Below, piece by piece: positions 1 to 8,871 of a DNA stretch of 64,000 nucleotides. The position numbers and the translations under genes were made by a program. The DNA lies in assembly GCF_000146185.1 (NCBI RefSeq), contig NC_012780.1, positions 124,001 through 188,000 on the forward strand, in the 5' to 3' direction. The notes under the pieces are model-generated. The model had not been told where the DNA came from. It made no database searches and was given only the letters and a program-made list of their open reading frames with translations. This stretch comes from [Eubacterium] eligens ATCC 27750. Lineage in GTDB: Bacteria; Bacillota; Clostridia; Lachnospirales; Lachnospiraceae. Each line of letters begins with the position of its first letter. Position 1 is the first letter of the stretch.

Positions 1-501
1 TTCTTTGTATGCTTTAAATCCTGTAATAGACATCAATCGCTTTCGTAAACCACTTGATTTTTTCTCTGCCCATAAGAAGGTTGGTGCGTACAAAATGCCG
101 TCTTTTTTTAATACTCTACGAATTTCCTGCATTGCTTTTTCAGGCTCTGGCATAATGTGCAGTGCATTTGAAATTACTACACAATCAAAATTTTCATTCT
201 CATATGAAAGTGCCGTTGCATCGGCTACGCAAAAACTAAGTTTTTCTGTTGTACCTCTCCTTTTCGCTTGCTTAATCATATTTTCCGAAAAATCGGTTGC
301 CGTCCAGCTATTAGTACAATCAGACAATGGGAAAGATAGCTGCCCTGTTCCACAAGCTAATTCTAATACATTCATATCAGATTTGAGATAATCTCTAATA
401 TATCCGCAGATTGCATTATAAAATTTCTTATCTGACTCCATCAAAGGTGCATATATTTTTGCAAGTCGTTGCCAATAACCCTTGTTTGCCTTGTCTTTCA
501 T
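1..501 (-). CDS. Class I SAM-dependent methyltransferase, partial (C-terminus beyond window)
   Basis: The reading frame starts at the ATG at 501 and stays open to the left edge, giving 167 residues without a stop. It shows the Rossmann methyltransferase motif I as LELACGTGQLSF at about residues 46-57, an acidic end of strand 2 (TDFSENMIKQA) and motif IV-like CVVISNALHIM, followed by EIRRVLKKDGILYAPTF. This is the Methyltransf_11/25 fold that transfers a methyl group from S-adenosylmethionine. The substrate cannot be told. It leads a minus-strand cluster of accessory genes with a ClbS-like protein, a flavin reductase and a VOC protein upstream, so a small-molecule modification or resistance role is possible but inferred. 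Confidence 0.8.
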   Translation of the reverse strand, partial: MKDKANKGYWQRLAKIYAPLMESDKKFYNAICGYIRDYLKSDMNVLELACGTGQLSFPLSDCTNSWTATDFSENMIKQAKRRGTTEKLSFCVADATALSYENENFDCVVISNALHIMPEPEKAMQEIRRVLKKDGILYAPTFLWAEKKSSGLRKRLMSITGFKAYKE

Positions 502-540
502 ATCAAAATCTCCATTTTATTCAATAATACAACTTCTGAG

Positions 541-1059
541 TTATAGTGCTATTTTTTTCCATTTTCTAATCTTAGTTCTAAATGTTCCGAATGGAGCAAC
601 TGTGTTAACATGTATGAACTTGTATACTTCCCAGACAGCTGTCTTAGTTGCTTCGCCAGCCCATTTTCTCATATGTGGTTTAAATAATTCTTCCTCACTT
701 AGCGAATCGATCATTGCATAAATAGAATTAATATTATCATTCAACATATCTTTCAACTCCTGCAGTGACAGATACGCATATGTATCTGTGAACCATTGAT
801 ATAATTCACCAAGCTGATTCCATTTAAAATCATCTGAAGGAGTTTTGACATGAAGACCTTTTCTTTCATCTGCTTCCCATTTAAGGACGAGCGTTGTCCA
901 TCCAACTTGGTAAGCGAGATTTTCTGCCGGAGTTCGGTCAACTTCATCAACCCTCTTATCCTTTAAAGATTCTGGAATATCATTAAATTCAAAAATATAC
1001 TTTGCAAAGCTTTTATTTATCTCTTTTTTAAGTTCGTCTTTATTCTCGTATGTTCTCAA
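541..1059 (-). CDS. ClbS/DfsB family four-helix bundle protein
   Basis: A 172-residue protein starting MRTYENKDELKKEINKSF and containing TPAENLAYQVGWTTLVLKWE and the C-terminal FIHVNTVAPFGTFRTKIRKWKK, which are hallmarks of the ClbS/DfsB (DUF1706) family. Family members include ClbS, the colibactin self-protection protein, but most relatives in Firmicutes are uncharacterised DinB-like bundles. The length matches the family. It lies 36 bases downstream of the flavodoxin-type gene on the same strand and probably shares its transcript. A detoxification or DNA-protection role is only suggested by family membership. Confidence 0.8.
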   Translation of the reverse strand: MRTYENKDELKKEINKSFAKYIFEFNDIPESLKDKRVDEVDRTPAENLAYQVGWTTLVLKWEADERKGLHVKTPSDDFKWNQLGELYQWFTDTYAYLSLQELKDMLNDNINSIYAMIDSLSEEELFKPHMRKWAGEATKTAVWEVYKFIHVNTVAPFGTFRTKIRKWKKIAL

Positions 1060-1095
1060 TAGTCTATTTCTCCAAACTTGAATTTGGAACGTGCT

Positions 1096-1620
1096 TTATA
1101 AATTTTTTCCGATCCCCTCAAGTTCGTTCATGGAATCCTTGTTTTTTTCAAGTTCATCTCTGGCTGTTGCGTAATATGATTTTTTGAAAAGCATATCCCA
1201 TGAAAGATATTTTGCCATACAGTCAAACTGCTTATCAATCAGCTCATACTGGATACTGTCTACGGGAGAACCGCCTACAACAATCGTGCCAACTTTTTTA
1301 TTTTTTAACTGCAATCCACGGCAGTAGCACTTATCAATGATAAGTTTCAATTGTGCTGACATTCCCCACCAATAAACTGGTGTAGCAAAAAGAATCATAT
1401 CTGCGGCAGCAATTTTATCAATTGTAGGATTTGTATCATCCTTATCGACACATCCCTTAGAGCATTGACAGACACCACATCCCTTGCATGGTGCAATGTT
1501 GAGTTTGTCAGGTTCAATGATTTCAATTTCATTCTTTTCTGATGCTCCTTTTATAAATGCATTGATTGCTGTCAGCGTGTTTCCTTTTCTGGCACTTCCA
1601 TTAATGATTACAATTTTCAT
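1096..1620 (-). CDS. Flavodoxin-fold NAD(P)H-dependent oxidoreductase with cysteine cluster
   Basis: The start at 1620 is chosen because GGAGG lies about 7 bases upstream and MKIVIINGSARKGNT begins the flavodoxin-like fold; an upstream in-frame start at 1635 would add five residues before the ribosome site. GSARKGNT binds the FMN phosphate, and ATPVYWWGMSAQLK is the typical second FMN loop. A CKGCGVCQCSKGC segment at about residues 45-58 resembles the cysteine motif of iron-sulfur flavoproteins. The product is about 174 residues, normal for NADPH-dependent FMN reductase family members. It sits between the VOC and ClbS-like genes. Its electron acceptor is unknown. Confidence 0.85.
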   Translation of the reverse strand: MKIVIINGSARKGNTLTAINAFIKGASEKNEIEIIEPDKLNIAPCKGCGVCQCSKGCVDKDDTNPTIDKIAAADMILFATPVYWWGMSAQLKLIIDKCYCRGLQLKNKKVGTIVVGGSPVDSIQYELIDKQFDCMAKYLSWDMLFKKSYYATARDELEKNKDSMNELEGIGKNL

Positions 1621-1654
1621 GCGTGTATCCTCCAACTTCCGATTTAGTGTCCTT

Positions 1655-2107
1655 TTATAACGGTTGCATCATCTCAAGAATGATTCCATCCGGGTCTCTG
1701 AAATAAAACGCTCTGCTTTCCCCAAATCCATCTGCCCTGAAATCGAAATACTGCGGTTCAGACAAGCACTCCACATGATTTTCGATAAGGGCTTTGTAGA
1801 CAGAATCAATGTCATCCGTATAAAAGCATACTTCCGAGATAGATGTCGTAAACAAGTCTGATTGTTCTTTGTGGATTTTGCTGTCTACAAATTGAATCAA
1901 TTCAACAGGCGGTGTTTCAATATTCTCAGAACCATTCAAATAAGCAACCCTTGCCTTACAATTTTTCTTTTGAAACATTTTATCTGTCTCTTCGCCAACC
2001 ATCATGATTTCTCCTTGATATTTAAGTCCAAGTATATCTCTATAAAATGCAATTGATTTATCTAAATCTGAAACCGTCAATCCTACATGATATATTCTTC
2101 CAACCAT
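1655..2107 (-). CDS. VOC family (glyoxalase/bleomycin-resistance type) protein
   Basis: A 150-residue protein with the paired beta-alpha-beta-beta-beta modules of the vicinal oxygen chelate superfamily: N-terminal IYHVGLTVSDLDKSIAFYRDILGL with a metal-type His at about residue 7, and C-terminal AFYFRDPDGIILEMMQPL with the usual D-P-D-G-x-x-x-E motif. These proteins act as metal-dependent lyases, dioxygenases or drug-binding resistance proteins; which one cannot be decided here. It is the first gene of the four-gene minus-strand accessory cluster. Confidence 0.85.
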   Translation of the reverse strand: MVGRIYHVGLTVSDLDKSIAFYRDILGLKYQGEIMMVGEETDKMFQKKNCKARVAYLNGSENIETPPVELIQFVDSKIHKEQSDLFTTSISEVCFYTDDIDSVYKALIENHVECLSEPQYFDFRADGFGESRAFYFRDPDGIILEMMQPL

Positions 2108-2208
2108 TTACTATTCCTCCTTAACAAATGATAAATACCGATTTGCAAAACACATTCTTTTTTACATAGGCGCAGTATACCACATTTCCTGTGCCTATGC
2201 GATATCAT

Positions 2209-2397
2209 TTAATGCTTATTCCGATATGAACTCATCTTCTCCACAGTGACCTCCGGATAAAAGTAAGTAAGAATCGTTGCTTTCGGAACTCCTGCGGCAA
2301 GTGCTTTTTTCACCTCTTCCTTCTGCTCCGGCGTATATGACCAGTGCAGCATTCGGTTAGTGATGTTCTTTCTTTGGTTATGAAGCTTAATGAACAA
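2209..2397 (-). pseudogene. Short remnant of a repeat-type accessory-element protein (uncertain)
   Basis: Up to 62 codons, with the likely meaningful part being the last 47 residues (HWSYTPEQKEEVKKALAAGV and onward to a stop). The pattern PEQ...(V/I)..AL..GVPK..I..YF.PE resembles the short repeats seen in large hypothetical proteins of integrative elements in Lachnospiraceae, as I recall them. No ribosome binding site supports the first methionine. I read it as a leftover C-terminal fragment, but a genuine small protein is not excluded. Confidence 0.3.
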
Positions 2398-2456
2398 TCT
2401 TCATTGAAAATATCTGCTGATAAGGATAACAGATTGCTTTTATTTAATGAATGTAT

Positions 2457-2487
2457 TAAAAAAATCCGCTAAATTGCGGATTTTTTC
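2457..2487 (-). terminator. Intrinsic terminator (bidirectional in form) after the AraC gene
   Basis: The stem AAATCCGC/GCGGATTT with a 6-base loop is flanked by an A-run on the left and a T-run on the right, so it can end transcription on either strand. It lies 20 bases past the stop of the minus-strand AraC-type gene. Confidence 0.8.
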
Positions 2488-2507
2488 TTTAATCTCTTGA
2501 CCTATGT

Positions 2508-3386
2508 TTAAATTATACAGGAAGCTTTTCTGTATTTAAGAGGTGATACCCCATACATTTTCTTAAAGCTGCGTATAAAGTAGCTCACATTCTGATATCC
2601 ACTGCACATTGCAACCTCAGTAACGGATGTTGCTGATTCCTCCAATAGCTGTCTGGCATGCTCCAGCCTGAGATGATTGATATACTGCGACAGAGTAATA
2701 TGAAAATGCTCTTTAAAGTAGCGTGATATGTATTTTTCTGACAAATGAAACTGTGCACCAAATTCCTTCAGTGAAATTTCCCTTGTATAGTTTTGCCGGA
2801 TATACGTTATCATTTCTTTTTCTATTGTGTTGGTGCCATTTGTGCCATTTTCCAGTATCAGATTATTGCTCCACATTTTCTGGATGAATTTGATGAGAGT
2901 TATTTTGGTTTCAAATTGCGCCTCTATATTTGCAGCATCTGTGTTTTCTGCGTTTTTCCCTGATATCTGTGCATTTATCTCTATCAGCCGCTCGCATATA
3001 TCTGCTGCTGTATCATTTATCTGAGGACTAATCATAAGTCTGCCTCGTTTGAGAGGGGATAGGATTGATTTTTCCATGAGATCGTCCGTCTGAAATGATA
3101 TATATTCAAGAGGAAACAAAAATGTGTAATAATCTGCATCTCCTGTCGGCGAGCCCATGAAATGCAGACTGCCCGGAGATACCACAAATGTATCCTTTGG
3201 GCTTCCTATATAGTTTTCACCTGATATGGTCACATGCAGCTTGCCCTGCTTTACATATATAATTTCCAGCTCATCATGCCAGTGTACCGGAATCTGGAAT
3301 GCACGCTTTACATCACTGATATGATATTGACTGAACGGATTTTCCGGTGTGCCGTGTGGCCGGTTTTCCTTTAATTCAAAATACAT
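2508..3386 (-). CDS. AraC family transcriptional regulator
   Basis: A 292-residue protein. Residues about 20-100 form a cupin-type sensor (HWHDELEIIYVKQGKLHVTI) and the last 100 residues hold two helix-turn-helix motifs (LKEFGAQFHLSEKYISRYFK and ATSVTEVAMCSGYQNVSYF), ending with the family signature FKKMYGVSPLKYRK. The N-terminal domain probably senses a small molecule, and the protein most likely binds DNA as a dimer. It is transcribed away from the MATE exporter gene at 3750, so control of that exporter from the shared intergenic region is a reasonable inference. Confidence 0.9.
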   Translation of the reverse strand: MYFELKENRPHGTPENPFSQYHISDVKRAFQIPVHWHDELEIIYVKQGKLHVTISGENYIGSPKDTFVVSPGSLHFMGSPTGDADYYTFLFPLEYISFQTDDLMEKSILSPLKRGRLMISPQINDTAADICERLIEINAQISGKNAENTDAANIEAQFETKITLIKFIQKMWSNNLILENGTNGTNTIEKEMITYIRQNYTREISLKEFGAQFHLSEKYISRYFKEHFHITLSQYINHLRLEHARQLLEESATSVTEVAMCSGYQNVSYFIRSFKKMYGVSPLKYRKASCII

Positions 3387-3749
3387 TTTTCTACATATTC
3401 CTTAGTCTCTTTTAATCCCCATCCGGTTTGTTTACTGTAATAATTACATATCAATTATTTTTTATTTTAACATATTACATGCATAAGGTGTGCATTTTTT
3501 ATTTGTTCCCTAGGATTTAGTGAATCTACGCTGTGGTATGAGCATTAACTTAGTAATAGATAAAGTAGAAATAGTACAATTTTCCCTTGAAATAATACAA
3601 GAATTATTTGTGATAATGTAATATATTGATACATGCAAGCTTCTCTTCTTTATATCTTCCTCTCCCAAATGAAGCTTATAACGAGAAGTTTGCTTTCATT
3701 CTGTTAATATCACAAGGTATACATACATTATAAATGAGGTAAAATCTAT
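3387..3749. other. Divergent intergenic region between araC-type and MATE genes
   Basis: No open frame of note. The stretch is AT-rich and holds short inverted repeats: AGCTTC near 3639 faces GAAGCT near 3671, and CTTCTC faces GAGAAG in the same block. These are weak candidates for regulator binding sites. No clear riboswitch or confident promoter was found; a GAGGT ribosome site precedes the MATE start. Confidence 0.4.
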
Positions 3750-5069
3750 ATGCAGGTTCAAAGAAAAACACTTACACAGCTTTCCATTCCAATATGCTTC
3801 GAAACACTTTTTTACATGCTGGCAGGCATGGTTGACACTCTTATGCTGTCATCCGTGAGCGACCAGGCGGTTGGTGCTGTCGGCACGGCAAATACATACA
3901 TCTCCGTTTTCATCATCATGTTTGGTGTCATCTCAAGCGGTATGGTTGCTGTCATGACGCAGAATATCGGTGCCGGAAAACCGGGTATAGCATATCAGGC
4001 AAGGCAGCTTGGGCTTATATTTAACGCTGTAATAGGTGTGCTCATGGCTGTTTTTCTGGCTGTTTTTTCCGGAAATATTCTCAAAATGGTCAGCATTGCA
4101 CCGGCGCTTTTTGATTCGGCAAATACTTATCTGCGCATTGTTGGAGGTGCCTGCTTTTTAAATGCTCTCATACCGATTTATTCAAGCTACCTGAGAGTTT
4201 TCGGCTACACAAAGCAGTCACTTTGGGCATCAATTATTGGAAATGTCATTAACTTTATACTTAACGCTGTTTTTCTCTTTGTAATGCACTGGGGCGTTAT
4301 GGGTGTTGCCACTGCAACGGTTATCTCACGTATTGTCAATCTGATTATTGTTGCCACAATGGGCGCTGTGCTCATCAAGGCAAAGAACAGTCCTGAGCGC
4401 ATAGCTCCCGGAAAAATTCTCAGACAGATTATAAAGATTGGCTTTCCGTCTGCCTGTGAAACCGCACTTTACAATATCGCCATGACTCTTGTAGTGCGTT
4501 TCATGAACCAGATGGATGCTGACGGAATGAACGTCACAGCGCGTTCCTATGCCTCACAGATTGCTAACTTTTCGTACTGTATCGGTGCTGCCTTAGCTCA
4601 GGCAAATGCCATTCTGACCGGCTGGCATATCGGTGCAAAGGAGTATGACGAATGCGATAAGGGCACTCGCAAGGCCGCTATCTATGGTGTGATTACGGCA
4701 TCCTGCCTTTCTATCACATTTGCGCTTTTGGGTAACTACATTGTGCGAATCTTCACGAATGACGTACAGATGATAAACCTAGTCACAAAGCTTCTCGCCA
4801 TTGATGTTGTGCTGGAGCTTGGAAGAGTCACCAATCTGGTCTATGGTCAGGCACTGAAGACAAGCGGTGATGCCGTTTTCCCAGTTGTCATGGGTGCCGT
4901 TTTCATGTACCTTGCGGCGGTCGGCGGAACATACTTCTTCGGACTGCATCTGGGGCTTCTCGCAGTCGGTGCTTACATCGGACTCGCAAGTGACGAGTGC
5001 ATCAGGGCTGTCGGCATGGTGCTGCGCTGGAAGAGCGGAAAGTGGAAGAACAAGGGACTGGTTGATTAG
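3750..5069 (+). CDS. MATE family efflux transporter (first of three)
   Basis: A 439-residue membrane protein with twelve predicted hydrophobic segments in two similar halves. The N-terminal half has METLMLSSVSDQAVGAVGTANT-like MATE signature residues (MVDTLMLSSVSDQAVGAVG) and the second half a matching ARSYASQIANFSYCIGAALAQ stretch. MATE proteins extrude cationic drugs or metabolites using a sodium or proton gradient. It is divergent from an AraC-type regulator. Its codons look somewhat richer in G and C at third positions than the neighbouring genes, which could mean later arrival, but this was judged by eye. Confidence 0.92.
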   Translation: MQVQRKTLTQLSIPICFETLFYMLAGMVDTLMLSSVSDQAVGAVGTANTYISVFIIMFGVISSGMVAVMTQNIGAGKPGIAYQARQLGLIFNAVIGVLMAVFLAVFSGNILKMVSIAPALFDSANTYLRIVGGACFLNALIPIYSSYLRVFGYTKQSLWASIIGNVINFILNAVFLFVMHWGVMGVATATVISRIVNLIIVATMGAVLIKAKNSPERIAPGKILRQIIKIGFPSACETALYNIAMTLVVRFMNQMDADGMNVTARSYASQIANFSYCIGAALAQANAILTGWHIGAKEYDECDKGTRKAAIYGVITASCLSITFALLGNYIVRIFTNDVQMINLVTKLLAIDVVLELGRVTNLVYGQALKTSGDAVFPVVMGAVFMYLAAVGGTYFFGLHLGLLAVGAYIGLASDECIRAVGMVLRWKSGKWKNKGLVD

Positions 5070-5129
5070 AATATTCGGTGCTTTGTGCCGTGTTTCGATT
5101 TTTAAACCGATTCAAAAGTCAAGTTCCTC

Positions 5130-5948
5130 TTAAAAATTAAATGTTTCTGGGTCAGAACCGTGTTTTTCGTTCTTGTTAAGCTCATTTATGGCATTCATAT
5201 CACCATCAGACAATTCAAAATCAAACACGTCAAAATTAGAAATAATTCTTTCCTGATGCGTTGACTTTGGAAGTACAATTATTCCTCTCTGAAGCTCCCA
5301 TCTTAAAACAATCTGTGCAGGTGTCTTACCATACTTGTCAGCCAGTGCAATAATCACCTCATTTTCAAGTGTTCCTGCTCCGTTGCCTCCAAGTGGGCTG
5401 TAGGCTTCTATTGCAATACCATTCTTCTTAGCATATTCAACATTTTCAATATTAGCGTAATAAGGATGAATCTCAATCTGGTTAACCGCTGGTACAACTG
5501 TCCAGTTTTCACTGAGAGTCTCAAGATGGTGAACATTGAAGTTACTTACACCGATTGCCTTGATTTTGCCAGCCTTGTACAGGTCCTCCATATCTGCCCA
5601 CGCCTTCTCATAACCGTTAGCTGGCCAGTGAATAAGATACAAGTCTATGTAATCAAGTCCCATGTCTTCCAAGCTCTGTAAAAATGCTTCTTTAGTTCTT
5701 CCCTGTCTAATATCCTCATTCCAAAGCTTAGTTGTAACAAATATATCCCTTCTGTCAATGCCACTCATACGTATGCCTTCGCCTACGCTTTTTTCATTGC
5801 CGTAAACCTTAGCTGTATCAATATGTCTGTATCCAGCCTCAATCGCCCATTTTACTGCATTAGCTGTATCAGCTCCGTCTGGTGTTCTAAAAACACCAAG
5901 ACCTATCTGTGGAATTTTAACTCCATTATTTAATGTAATATAATTCAT
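5130..5948 (-). CDS. Aldo/keto reductase
   Basis: The ATG at 5948 has AAGGAG about 11 bases upstream; the TTG at 5957 would sit almost on that site and is less likely. About 272 residues form the TIM-barrel of the AKR superfamily. The catalytic tetrad is visible: Asp in RHIDTAKVYGNE, Tyr in the same motif, Lys in VTTKLWN and His in YLIHWP. IVLPKSTHQERIISN near the C-terminus is the NADPH phosphate-binding loop. Relatives of the 2,5-diketo-gluconate reductase group reduce varied carbonyls; the substrate is unknown. It stands alone, convergent with the MATE gene. Confidence 0.92.
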   Translation of the reverse strand: MNYITLNNGVKIPQIGLGVFRTPDGADTANAVKWAIEAGYRHIDTAKVYGNEKSVGEGIRMSGIDRRDIFVTTKLWNEDIRQGRTKEAFLQSLEDMGLDYIDLYLIHWPANGYEKAWADMEDLYKAGKIKAIGVSNFNVHHLETLSENWTVVPAVNQIEIHPYYANIENVEYAKKNGIAIEAYSPLGGNGAGTLENEVIIALADKYGKTPAQIVLRWELQRGIIVLPKSTHQERIISNFDVFDFELSDGDMNAINELNKNEKHGSDPETFNF

Positions 5949-6044
5949 ATAATTCAAATCTCCTTTATCTGTTTTCTTTCATTTTACACCATGTAAACGT
6001 TCAATTTCAATTATAGTATTGAGTCCTCTTACCTCAAAATTGAT

Positions 6045-6112
6045 ATGAAAAAATAGGACTTAAATCATTCAAGCCCTTGTTTTATAAGGTTTCTCTTGAT
6101 TTAGTCCTATTT
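6045..6112 (-). terminator. Terminator of the ktr-kdpDE-like operon
   Basis: Arms AAATAGGACTTAAATCA (6051-6067) and TGATTTAGTCCTATTT (6097-6112) pair with one bulged base. On the minus strand the stem runs into a T-run, 87 bases after the response regulator stop. Confidence 0.75.
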
Positions 6113-6198
6113 TAACGTATGCCCCTTTTATAATTAACCTCCATATATTTTATGGTTATATTATACACCGTTTTACACTTTTATGAGGAAATCCATAA

Positions 6199-6897
6199 TT
6201 ATACTCTCAGCATTCTGTATCCTATACCAATATGCGTCTGTATATACTGCGGGGAATTGACATCTTTTTCAATTTTCTTTCTTAATGTTGCCATAAATAC
6301 TCTAAGTGATGCCAGATCATTTTCCCATGAACTGCCCCATATATTCTTAGTAATATAAGTGTATGTCAGCACTCTTCCGACATTTCTTGATAATAATATG
6401 AGAAGCTTATATTCAATAGGTGTAAGATGCAGCTCCTCTCCATTCAGATATGCACAGCCAGCTGCATAGTCAATTTTTAAATCTCCATTCTCGAATACAC
6501 TTGTATTCTGAGTCATATCCGTCTGCATAAGTGACAGTCTTCTTACTGTTACACGCAGCCTTGCAAGAAGCTCATCTACTGAAAACGGCTTTGTAAGATA
6601 ATCGTCTGCCCCTGCATCAAGTGCTTCTATCTTATCCGCATCTTCAGTTCTTGCGCTTATAACAATTATTGGTGTATTAGTCCATGTTCTTATCTTTTTT
6701 ATAACTTCCACCCCATCTATATCAGGAAGTCCTAAGTCTAGCAGAATTATATCAGGATTATGTGATGCAGTCTGTGAAATAGCACTCTCTCCATTCACAG
6801 CAGTTAAATACCTGTAATTATTAGTTTTTAATGTTGTTGTTATGAGATTTCTTATTGGTGAATCATCCTCAACTACAAGAATCTGTGTTTTATTCAT
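6199..6897 (-). CDS. KdpE-like OmpR-family response regulator
   Basis: A 232-residue regulator. The receiver domain has the acidic pair EDD at residues 10-12, the phosphorylated Asp in ILLDLGLPDIDG (about residue 54), and Lys in LTKPFSVDELLARL. A winged-helix OmpR domain follows (LTPIEYKLLILLSRNVGRV and LRKKIEKD...IGIGYRM). This layout and the partner kinase are those of KdpE. The start overlaps the end of the kinase gene by 8 bases, so the two are probably translated together. It likely controls potassium uptake; the tandem repeat at 10284-10305 ahead of ktrB is a possible target. Confidence 0.9.
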   Translation of the reverse strand: MNKTQILVVEDDSPIRNLITTTLKTNNYRYLTAVNGESAISQTASHNPDIILLDLGLPDIDGVEVIKKIRTWTNTPIIVISARTEDADKIEALDAGADDYLTKPFSVDELLARLRVTVRRLSLMQTDMTQNTSVFENGDLKIDYAAGCAYLNGEELHLTPIEYKLLILLSRNVGRVLTYTYITKNIWGSSWENDLASLRVFMATLRKKIEKDVNSPQYIQTHIGIGYRMLRV

Positions 6898-7978
6898 TTA
6901 AATGTACCTCACTTAACTGCAGTTTGAATTCGAAAATGCATCCATGTGGTGTATTATCCCTTAATTCCAGTTCACTTCCATGTGCATTTATAATAGTTTT
7001 ACATAAAGATAACCCAAGTCCGAGACTTCTTCTGTTATCTGCGATTTCATTGTTACAGGTAAAAAATGTATCAAATACATTTTCTTTCATATCATCAGGT
7101 ATTCCCTCGCCATTATCTTCAATGGATATAATTACATATCTGCCTTCTTTTCTTGCTTTAATATATATATCAGAGCCTTCCTGTGTATACTTTATCGCAT
7201 TATCAACTATGTTAATAATAACCTGTATTATAAGTCTGACGTCCATTCTCACAAGAAGCAGTTCTTTGCCGCAATCCACATGTATTTTATGTTCACAGCT
7301 TTTTCTGTTGATATGTTTTAACGCTTCAGCAATAACTTCATCTATCAGCTGGTCAGACATATTAAGAGTTACTGTTCCATCCTCAAATCTTGTTACAAAC
7401 AATATATTCTCTACAAGACTGATTAACCATTCTGAATCATCATATATATCTGTAAATATCTGCTCTCTCGTATCATTATCAAGCTTATCATAATTGTACA
7501 TAAGATTATTGGCATTACCTGATATTGATGTGAGTGGTGTTCTTAAATCGTGTGAAATCGTCCTTAAAAGATTAGCCCTTAACTGTAGTGTCTTTTCCCT
7601 GTAAGCAGCCTGTTCTGACATACGAACATGTTTTTTCAGTTTAGATGCCAGAGTTCCTGTAAGCATTGACGCAGCAAGCATAATAACACATGTGAGCGGA
7701 TATCCTGTGTCATATGTATGTAAAGTAAATCTTGGTTCTGTCAGGAAGAAATTCATCAGAACAACACTTACAAGCGAACCCGCCACACTCCAGATATATC
7801 CATTAGTGAATATCGAAATCAAAAGCACGCACAGAAGATATACCATAATAACATTTGATTCTGTAAATCCAATATATATAAGCAGCATTCCTATTACTGT
7901 TGCAATGCTTAAAAGGCCTATTGTTATTAAGAATTCTTTTACAAGTTTTTTTAATGTCTTTTCCGTTATAATTACCAC
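6890..7978 (-). CDS. Short KdpD-like sensor histidine kinase (DUF4118 type)
   Basis: About 362 residues. Four hydrophobic segments at about residues 14-110 match the KdpD membrane (DUF4118) domain, then come the H box HDLRTPLTSISG, the N box NIVDNAIKYT, the G1 box DNGEGIPDD and G2 LGLGLSLCK. The cytosolic N-terminal KdpD and universal-stress domains of classical KdpD (about 900 residues) are absent. The start is uncertain: a GTG at 7978 overlaps the purine-rich AGGTGG, so the true start may lie a little downstream. It follows the Ktr genes rather than kdpFABC, so it probably senses potassium or turgor for Ktr. Confidence 0.88.
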   Translation of the reverse strand: MVIITEKTLKKLVKEFLITIGLLSIATVIGMLLIYIGFTESNVIMVYLLCVLLISIFTNGYIWSVAGSLVSVVLMNFFLTEPRFTLHTYDTGYPLTCVIMLAASMLTGTLASKLKKHVRMSEQAAYREKTLQLRANLLRTISHDLRTPLTSISGNANNLMYNYDKLDNDTREQIFTDIYDDSEWLISLVENILFVTRFEDGTVTLNMSDQLIDEVIAEALKHINRKSCEHKIHVDCGKELLLVRMDVRLIIQVIINIVDNAIKYTQEGSDIYIKARKEGRYVIISIEDNGEGIPDDMKENVFDTFFTCNNEIADNRRSLGLGLSLCKTIINAHGSELELRDNTPHGCIFEFKLQLSEVHLNE

Positions 7979-8014
7979 CTTATTTTATTTTGTATATAAT
8001 AACACATTTTCAAT

Positions 8015-8194
8015 TTAATATCTCTTTTTTTCGTTATCATCACTTTCATTCAATACAGCATTCATTGTATCTTTGTCATTGGTTCTTCTTGTTCTGTTCA
8101 TAAATCCGTCTATTTTATTCATAACATACCATCCTGCTGCCATAAATAATAATATCACAACTATCAGTACTATTATAATTAATCCCGTCTTCAT
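8015..8194 (-). CDS. Small single-span membrane protein in the ktr operon
   Basis: The ATG at 8194 is placed about 7 bases after AGGGGG, better than the ATG at 8200 which touches it. The 59-residue product has one hydrophobic helix (GLIIIVLIVVILLFMAAGW) at the N-terminus followed by a charged, Asn/Asp-rich tail ending in EKKRY. No family was recognised. It lies 17 bases after ktrA and before the kinase, so it may be an accessory subunit or a link between transporter and sensor; this is inference from position only. Confidence 0.7.
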   Translation of the reverse strand: MKTGLIIIVLIVVILLFMAAGWYVMNKIDGFMNRTRRTNDKDTMNAVLNESDDNEKKRY

Positions 8195-8211
8195 GCTCAT
8201 GCCCCCTAATC

Positions 8212-8862
8212 TTAAACTTTAAAGCATTTTTTCAGATTTTTATAATCTCCTAACACAAGTAATGTAATATCTTCTGTAAGTACAATATCTGGTTCAACAT
8301 TTACATTTATTGAGTCATTATGCTTTATAGCCATTATGTTTACTCCATATTTTTTTCTTATATCAAGTTCAATAATACTTTTTCCTAACCACGACTCAGG
8401 AACTTCCACTTCAAGAATTGCATGAGTATTATCCAGTTGTATTAAATCAAGAATATGGTCCGCAGTGTAGCGTACTGCAGCCCACTTTGCTTCGTGTTTT
8501 TCAGGATATACAACCGCATCTGCACCATTGCGCAGCAGGAATTTTTCCTGTACATCCCGCTCGGCTCTTGATACCACATATCTGGCGCCAAGTTCCTTTA
8601 ACAGTGATGTTGTTTCCAGCGAATTCTGAAAACTGTCACCAATTGTCACCATACACACATCAAAATTCCCAACACCTAATGATTTTAAAAATTCAGCATT
8701 CGTGCTGTCTCCAATCTGTGCATTTGTGACTATATTCATAACATCGTTAATTCTGTTCTCATCAGTATCAACTGCCATCACCTGATGTCCAAGCTGATTA
8801 AGCTGCATAGCCATATGTTTTCCAAATCTTCCGGCTCCTATAAGTAATACATTCTTTTTCAT
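8212..8862 (-). CDS. ktrA: Ktr/Trk potassium uptake regulatory subunit (RCK protein)
   Basis: A 216-residue cytosolic protein. The N-terminal TrkA-N/RCK Rossmann domain starts with NVLLIGAGRFGKHMAMQL (GxGxxG) and the acidic ribose-binding VDTDENR. The TrkA-C domain is at about residues 140-216 (VEVPESWLGKSIIELDIRKKYGV). It forms the nucleotide-gated ring under the KtrB channel and closes or opens potassium flow; family members bind ATP/ADP and many bind c-di-AMP through TrkA-C. An AGGAG site lies 7 bases before the start, 9 bases past ktrB. The pair is surely co-transcribed. Confidence 0.93.
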   Translation of the reverse strand: MKKNVLLIGAGRFGKHMAMQLNQLGHQVMAVDTDENRINDVMNIVTNAQIGDSTNAEFLKSLGVGNFDVCMVTIGDSFQNSLETTSLLKELGARYVVSRAERDVQEKFLLRNGADAVVYPEKHEAKWAAVRYTADHILDLIQLDNTHAILEVEVPESWLGKSIIELDIRKKYGVNIMAIKHNDSINVNVEPDIVLTEDITLLVLGDYKNLKKCFKV

Positions 8863-8871
8863 ATTGTGCTC

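Noticed and set aside
5..391. Open plus-strand frame of 128 codons at the left edge
   Set aside because: It is the complement of a clear methyltransferase on the minus strand and has no family resemblance.
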